Part shown: in pieces, positions 55,401 through 61,400 of the stretch | Layout: every line of letters starts with the position of its first letter | Position numbering within the stretch: the stretch's first letter is position 1 | Assembly (NCBI GenBank): GCA_030386875.1 | Contig: CM059562.1 | Span: 44,165,757-44,229,756, forward strand | Source: Morinoia aosen | Taxonomy: Eukaryota > Arthropoda > Malacostraca > Amphipoda > Talitridae | Direction of reading: 5' to 3' | DNA: 64,000 nt | Translations under genes and position numbers: made by a program | The notes under the pieces: model-generated | Database searches by the model: none | The model's input: only the letters and a program-made list of their open reading frames with translations | What the model was told of the DNA's origin: nothing

Positions 55401-58400
55401 ATCTGCTCTCCCACACCAATACCTCAGTTCAACACGGGAAAATGAAACACTCAGTTGATGGTACATTATTGATTACTTTATTACTAGTTAACTAATGAAC
55501 ACGTGATTAGCTTGAGGCATTCTCGGCAAGCAAATAATTTGCGACACACAATATTAGCGAAGGTTACTGGCGCGCGCACCTTGTAACGCCAACACAACAC
55601 CCTAGCAAGAAACATATCCTACACAATCCTGAGCGATCGCAGCGCGCGCGAAAAACAAGAGTCACCTATGGCCTATTTTCCCATGGTTCCTCTTAACCAT
55701 GCAGTTCCAAGCATGACGATGGAATAACCCCGAGTTCTTCCTAAACTTCTTGTGGCCTGCCAACTTCCCTTACAGTGTGAAGAGTTGGCGGTTGGCCATG
55801 ACGCCTCAGCTGGGTGACCGCCATTTTTGTAAGGCTGCTCTGCAGCCCGGAGATGCTTAGCCCACATCGTTGAGAATTCCAAGCCGCTGAATTCACCCAA
55901 TCCCTCCTGGGAACAAGGAGCATCTTAAGTGACTAGTTTCGTTTAAGTCTTTATTCCCTGTGATACACCTATTTCAAATTGATTGAACTAATTTCTACTC
56001 CCCTTTAATCTCAAAACAATCATAAAATATTCCTTTTCCCTCTGAGAATAATTGGATTATTTTACCCCGCTTTACATAAAAAATCACAAAGCACTATGTT
56101 TCGGAATAAGTTACATGACAACCATCAAGCCTGCATTTTAATAATAAAAAACACGAATATATTTGATTTCCCTATGAGAAATAATCACATCCTCGAACTT
56201 CTACCCAAATCTCAAGTGAAACTCTAAACACTCCCTGTTTGAGAACATTCTAAAAGTGAAAACCCAAAGAACTAATGTTGCATTAAACTGCTGACGTTAC
56301 TCGATATTATGACTCCCTTCACTTTTCTAGCAGATAACAAAGAACAATGTCTCATCTCCCCATTGAAGAACTCGTAACCCTACATCTTGTCTCGCACCAG
56401 GCCACAGCAAAATAGACCGGTTACCCTACTCCTTCCTCTATATATACCTTCCCTCGAACAAAGAATGCGCTCTTTGGGCTTTGCTATACCCGCGAAAACT
56501 GAAAGTGACGTAGCGTTTCGCGATTGGCTAACCCTCAAGCGTCACCTCCCTATACTGACGTGTCCCTTACCTCACAATATTGCTACGCATATATCTCTAA
56601 AATAAACCCAGAGACCCCTGATTTCTTACTCATATGAAATTCAATTTTTAACCCACTGTTTTCTGTGCTATGTATTCAAGTTGCCCTCGTCTTATTCTGT
56701 ATGCAATTTAGCGCACTAGCTTTTCAATCCGGCCTCTACCCCCTATACGTACTCCTCCTTGCTCCTGATGTACGTATGTACGTCACACCTTCCTATGCCT
56801 CTCGGTATGTTGCGCTGCGTCGACTCTGGAGCCGGTTGCCTGCCTATCCTCTCTACGTATCTATGTCGCAACAGAGAGATAGAGTGCATTGTTTAAATGT
56901 AACTGACTTAAATCAATCTATGTGAAGATATTTTTATAGATTTTAAAAATGTTAGAGTTGAACTTCGCTCCCTATCTCCAAAATGTCGATGTAGATTGAG
57001 TCAAACGTACATTTGCAACATCATGCTCGTTTATTTAAAAGCATTGCTTAACTTAACTAAAAGTAAGAGTTCAATAAACTTTTAAATGTCGCAATGTAAA
57101 TGATAAATTCGACAAAAATTCAGCGTTATCATGAAGTCTAACAGGAAACTTTTAACAGTTAAGTTTGTTCCCAAATATGACGTAAGAAATAATTGTACCA
57201 CAGCATGAAAGAAAATCACTCTCGGAAAATCATGCATTAAAATATCCTCATTCCGTTGGTCCTTTGCTGCTTATTGATCCCTAGTCAGCTTGCAACGTTG
57301 TCTTTATTTTATATTGCCCCTAATCTTATCCTTGTCAATATGGAGTTCGATTTTTATTTTCCTTTCCTCTTATCCCAAAACTAGCGAGGGTGTTGATTTT
57401 GCTTAGAGCACGAGTATTGCGCTAACCAGGCTTCAGTGAGTGAATTCAATTGCAGATCACAGTAAACGTGGACCCTATTAAATGCCAGTGACTGTAGTCA
57501 AAACATCAATTTTGGTGAAATATCTCATGTAATGTTAGTAATTCACTGAAGGATTGATGTGCTCTAGGTACTCCACCGGTTTTTAGATGATATCGTATTG
57601 CTAACTTGCTTGTAAATCTTGTAAAATGTCTCTATGCGATTCTTGTTTTCAGCGTTGTCACCAATAAATAGCTTTTATGTTATCTTCTTAAGCGGCTCTT
57701 AACGTAAATTGTTAACGCAAACCATTGCTCGTTTATTGCCACTTTTCATTTATATGCATTTCACTTAAGTTTTACTTGAAATAATTCCTAAATAATGACC
57801 AGTTGTGCTCAACGTTAACTGGTCAAGTGTAAAAAAATAGAATAAGGAGTACAAGACTTGTGTTACGTTTCAGTAGATGTAGGATTACACATTTTAATTT
57901 TGATGGTAAAGGAAATATGTTTTTACTACGTGAGTGATGGAATTTTTTTTTTATTCTCCCTGTATTAATTAGAATATAATGAGAGAAATGTACACCGACT
58001 CAATGTTTCACTTTCTACTTCACTATCACTAGTAAAGAATTACTGGAAAACCGCGATCCCCCTTTAGACAGCTAGAAATCAGTTTTTGATTGATTTCAAG
58101 CCATGCATCATTCTCTCCTAAGTAGTTTTTATTACGTTCAGTTGAAAGGCAGACAGTCAGGCCGTGATGAGCGTCATATAATATGCTCGCCGTGGCACAG
58201 TGGTTAAGGGATCGGCCTTGTATGTTGGAGACGAGGTTTCGTATCCCGGCGCTGGCGCGGCGATTTTCCCCGTTGGGTATAAGGAAAAGCTCAAGCATAA
58301 TACCCCACTCAACCCAGGTGTCGGAAATGGGTACCGGCTTTACGGGGGAACCATCTTATATACAGTGTTAGTTATAAGACATTGAAAAACCAATGCTCAA

Positions 58401-61400
58401 GATCATATGTATCAGGCTTGATTGGAAATAAAGCATCCCAAAGATGCCGATGTTTATTTTTTCTTTATTTTATAAGGTTGAATGTAGCTAGTTTCCCGGA
58501 TTATGCCAATTCACTGCCGCTATTGCTGATAATTGGAGAGTATTTGAGCGACAAAAGTCGTTGTAGGAGCATGGGGATGGAAATTTATTTCTATGATTTT
58601 TTAGTGATCGGAGCTTTGTTTCATTGTTTTTTGAGCAGAAGCTACGTTCCATTTACGGGAAAAATTCACAACCATTTAGTTTCGTAAATTCATGAAAAGC
58701 TTACTTTTATTAAATCGAAATTATTTGACTAGTTGTTAGGCACAACGTTTCTACGTTGAATGGCACTAACATGTCATCTTCCTCGAGTGTAAGTAAATTT
58801 ACGGATTTCAATGAAAGTGTATTTTCTCCGCATATTTCATTTCTATGGTGTTGCGATATGAGAAAGGGGTGGGGTTTAGGACCCCCTTCCCAAACGCTGA
58901 GGGAATTTCAACCCCCGCACAATTTGAATATGATACTTTCATGCTTGCGTACACCTGCATACCAGATATGGAGAATAAAAGAATTTGAAAGATTAACATG
59001 AATTTACTTTAGAACACGTGGATTTGAATACGACACATGAATGAAAGATTCAGGCTCGAAACTATTGAATGCCAGCGAACGATCACATGATTTAACGCGA
59101 AACACAGTTTCTTGGTGATCGTCATACGGGGAGATTACGTACAAACAAAAATAAATTTGAAGCATAAAAAGAACATCCTAGCTAGCGCACACATGAAATA
59201 AATGGTGATGCCAAAAGGGAATAGAACCTGGTGGTCGCAGCAAGGTGTCGGTGGCCATTAAACTTCACAGACTGCCAATTCATAATACACATTACGCGCC
59301 AAAAATGGATTTTTACTTCCCTGCGTGCCTCTGCTTCTTTCCTTCTTCACAATTACAACTGGAGTTAATTCCCTGTCGTCGGCCTGTTGAGGCTCGAACA
59401 CAGCCTCCAGGCTTCCACATTAGCGTTGAATACCCGGCCGGCTGCCCGCTGCAAGGCTGCGAACGCTCGGCCGGTTGTGGCGCTACAGGCCCTCGGATGT
59501 TAGGCGTACACAGCCCAAGTCTCCGCGATATCTCAGCTGCCGCGCAGGCCAGCTATCCCCACCCGCCTGTGAAAATTATTATCTTAAGTAACTAGCTCTA
59601 TTTGAATTTTTATTCCCTGCAATACACCTACTTCACATGGCATTGATCGAATGACTTCTTTACTCCCCTTTAATTCTCAAACTCAATCATAATTTATTTC
59701 CTTCTGTAATCAATCCGGATGAGTATTTTACCCCCGCTTCACAAAACAAATCACAAAGCACTTTGTTACATGAAAACATCAAGCCTGTACTTCAATAATA
59801 AAACACGAATATTCTGATTCCCCATTTTATGCCGTCTCAAAACAAATCCCCTATGAGAAATGATCATTTTTACCGTCATACTAAAAGCCCAATGCAAACC
59901 ATCCTGTTTGAGAGAATCAATGTTATCAAAAAAATGCGAATAACAATAATGAGCATTCTGCAAATCACTGCTTCCAGAAGTTAGACGTGCTACGTTTCGA
60001 TGACTCCACATGAATTATCAATAAATTAAACCAAGTATCCTCACCTCCCCTCTGGCCGTCAGGAAGCCTACATCCTTGCCACTGCACCAGTCAAATAGAC
60101 CGGTTCTACCTCCTACCCTTTTATACCTCCCCCCGCACAAAGGATGCGCATCGTTGATGGTGCGGGATGCCCGCTCAATTTTTTAGTGACGTAGCATCTC
60201 GCGATTGGGTGCTTCTCACGCGTCACACATGACGTGTTCCCTGCGTCACAAAACTTGGTATTGCTACGCGCATTTCCCTCTAACATATTCTTCTGAGATG
60301 CATATTTTCCATGGTTCCCTTTCTCGTTGGTAATTATTTTTAACCTATTGTTTTCCTATACTACACAATCAAGTTGCCCTTGTGTGATAATATGTGTAGT
60401 TTTCGAGCTAGCTCTTTACACCGACGCTACCCCCTACGTACTCCTCCTTTCTCCTCCCGGTTTCCGACTGCGTCGTGCCTGTGCTGCTTATATATGCCTA
60501 ATATCAATTATTTCTTAACAATGGTGAGAATCTTAAAATGTGTTCAAGCAAAACGGAATCACAGTGTAAAAATGCATCCGCATGTAAAATTGCTCACCAA
60601 TCGGTCCCGTGGAAAACAACTGTGTCAGAAAGGCAGAAGATGCCCATAATGTCCTGGTTAACACAACTGTTGGGAAGAGAATTTGGTAAAAATAGTTTAT
60701 TTTCACCTAAGTGTACTCATTAGCCGTCCATTATTTTGATAGCAACAAACAAATCACAGAAGTGATTAGATAATCTGCGTTCTGTGTACGAATACAATAA
60801 CTTTATTAAATTATTCGATTTTTTCGCCTCTCCTTGCTATGAAGATAGATTAAAAACGTCGAGAAGATTAAATAAGTTTCCGTATTTTATATCAATAGTT
60901 GCGTTCGTTCTGAAATTAACCGATGGCCGATACTGCAATAAAGTTTGACCTAGGGGTTAGCCTCTCTCGAGGCAGAGGCAAAAATTTCGATTGATGAAGT
61001 TCATTTCGCTTGGTTTGTTAATTTGCTTTCTGTAACTTCGTTCAGTCTTATATTGAGGCTGCATTTGTTGAGAACACCTATGTCTCTGCATGCAAAACTT
61101 CTAGCATATTGCTAGCTATTCTACTTAAATATAACTTTTTATTGCACCAAAAGTATTTTCGTTGCAGGTACGTGCCACTGACGAAGACGAAGGCGCCAAC
61201 GGGAGTGTGAAGTATTCATTTCACTCCGGCACCCCGCAAGACGTCCTCGCGATGTTCGTCCTCGATGATCAAACAGGAGAGATCGCAGTACGACCTGGCC
61301 ACGCGCTAGGTAAGCTTTTTTAATTAAATTCAAGGGCGTGGTTTTGAAAATAATTTAAACTGAAGCATAGAGTGAACGGCAACATTATTCAATTCATGCA

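Noticed and set aside
55673-55923. Short open frames in repeat copy A
   Set aside because: Not kept in copy B and with no known motif, so probably not coding.
58185-58260. A tRNA gene
   Set aside because: A and B boxes are present but the cloverleaf is not complete, the B box has an extra base, and the sequence runs on into a SINE body.
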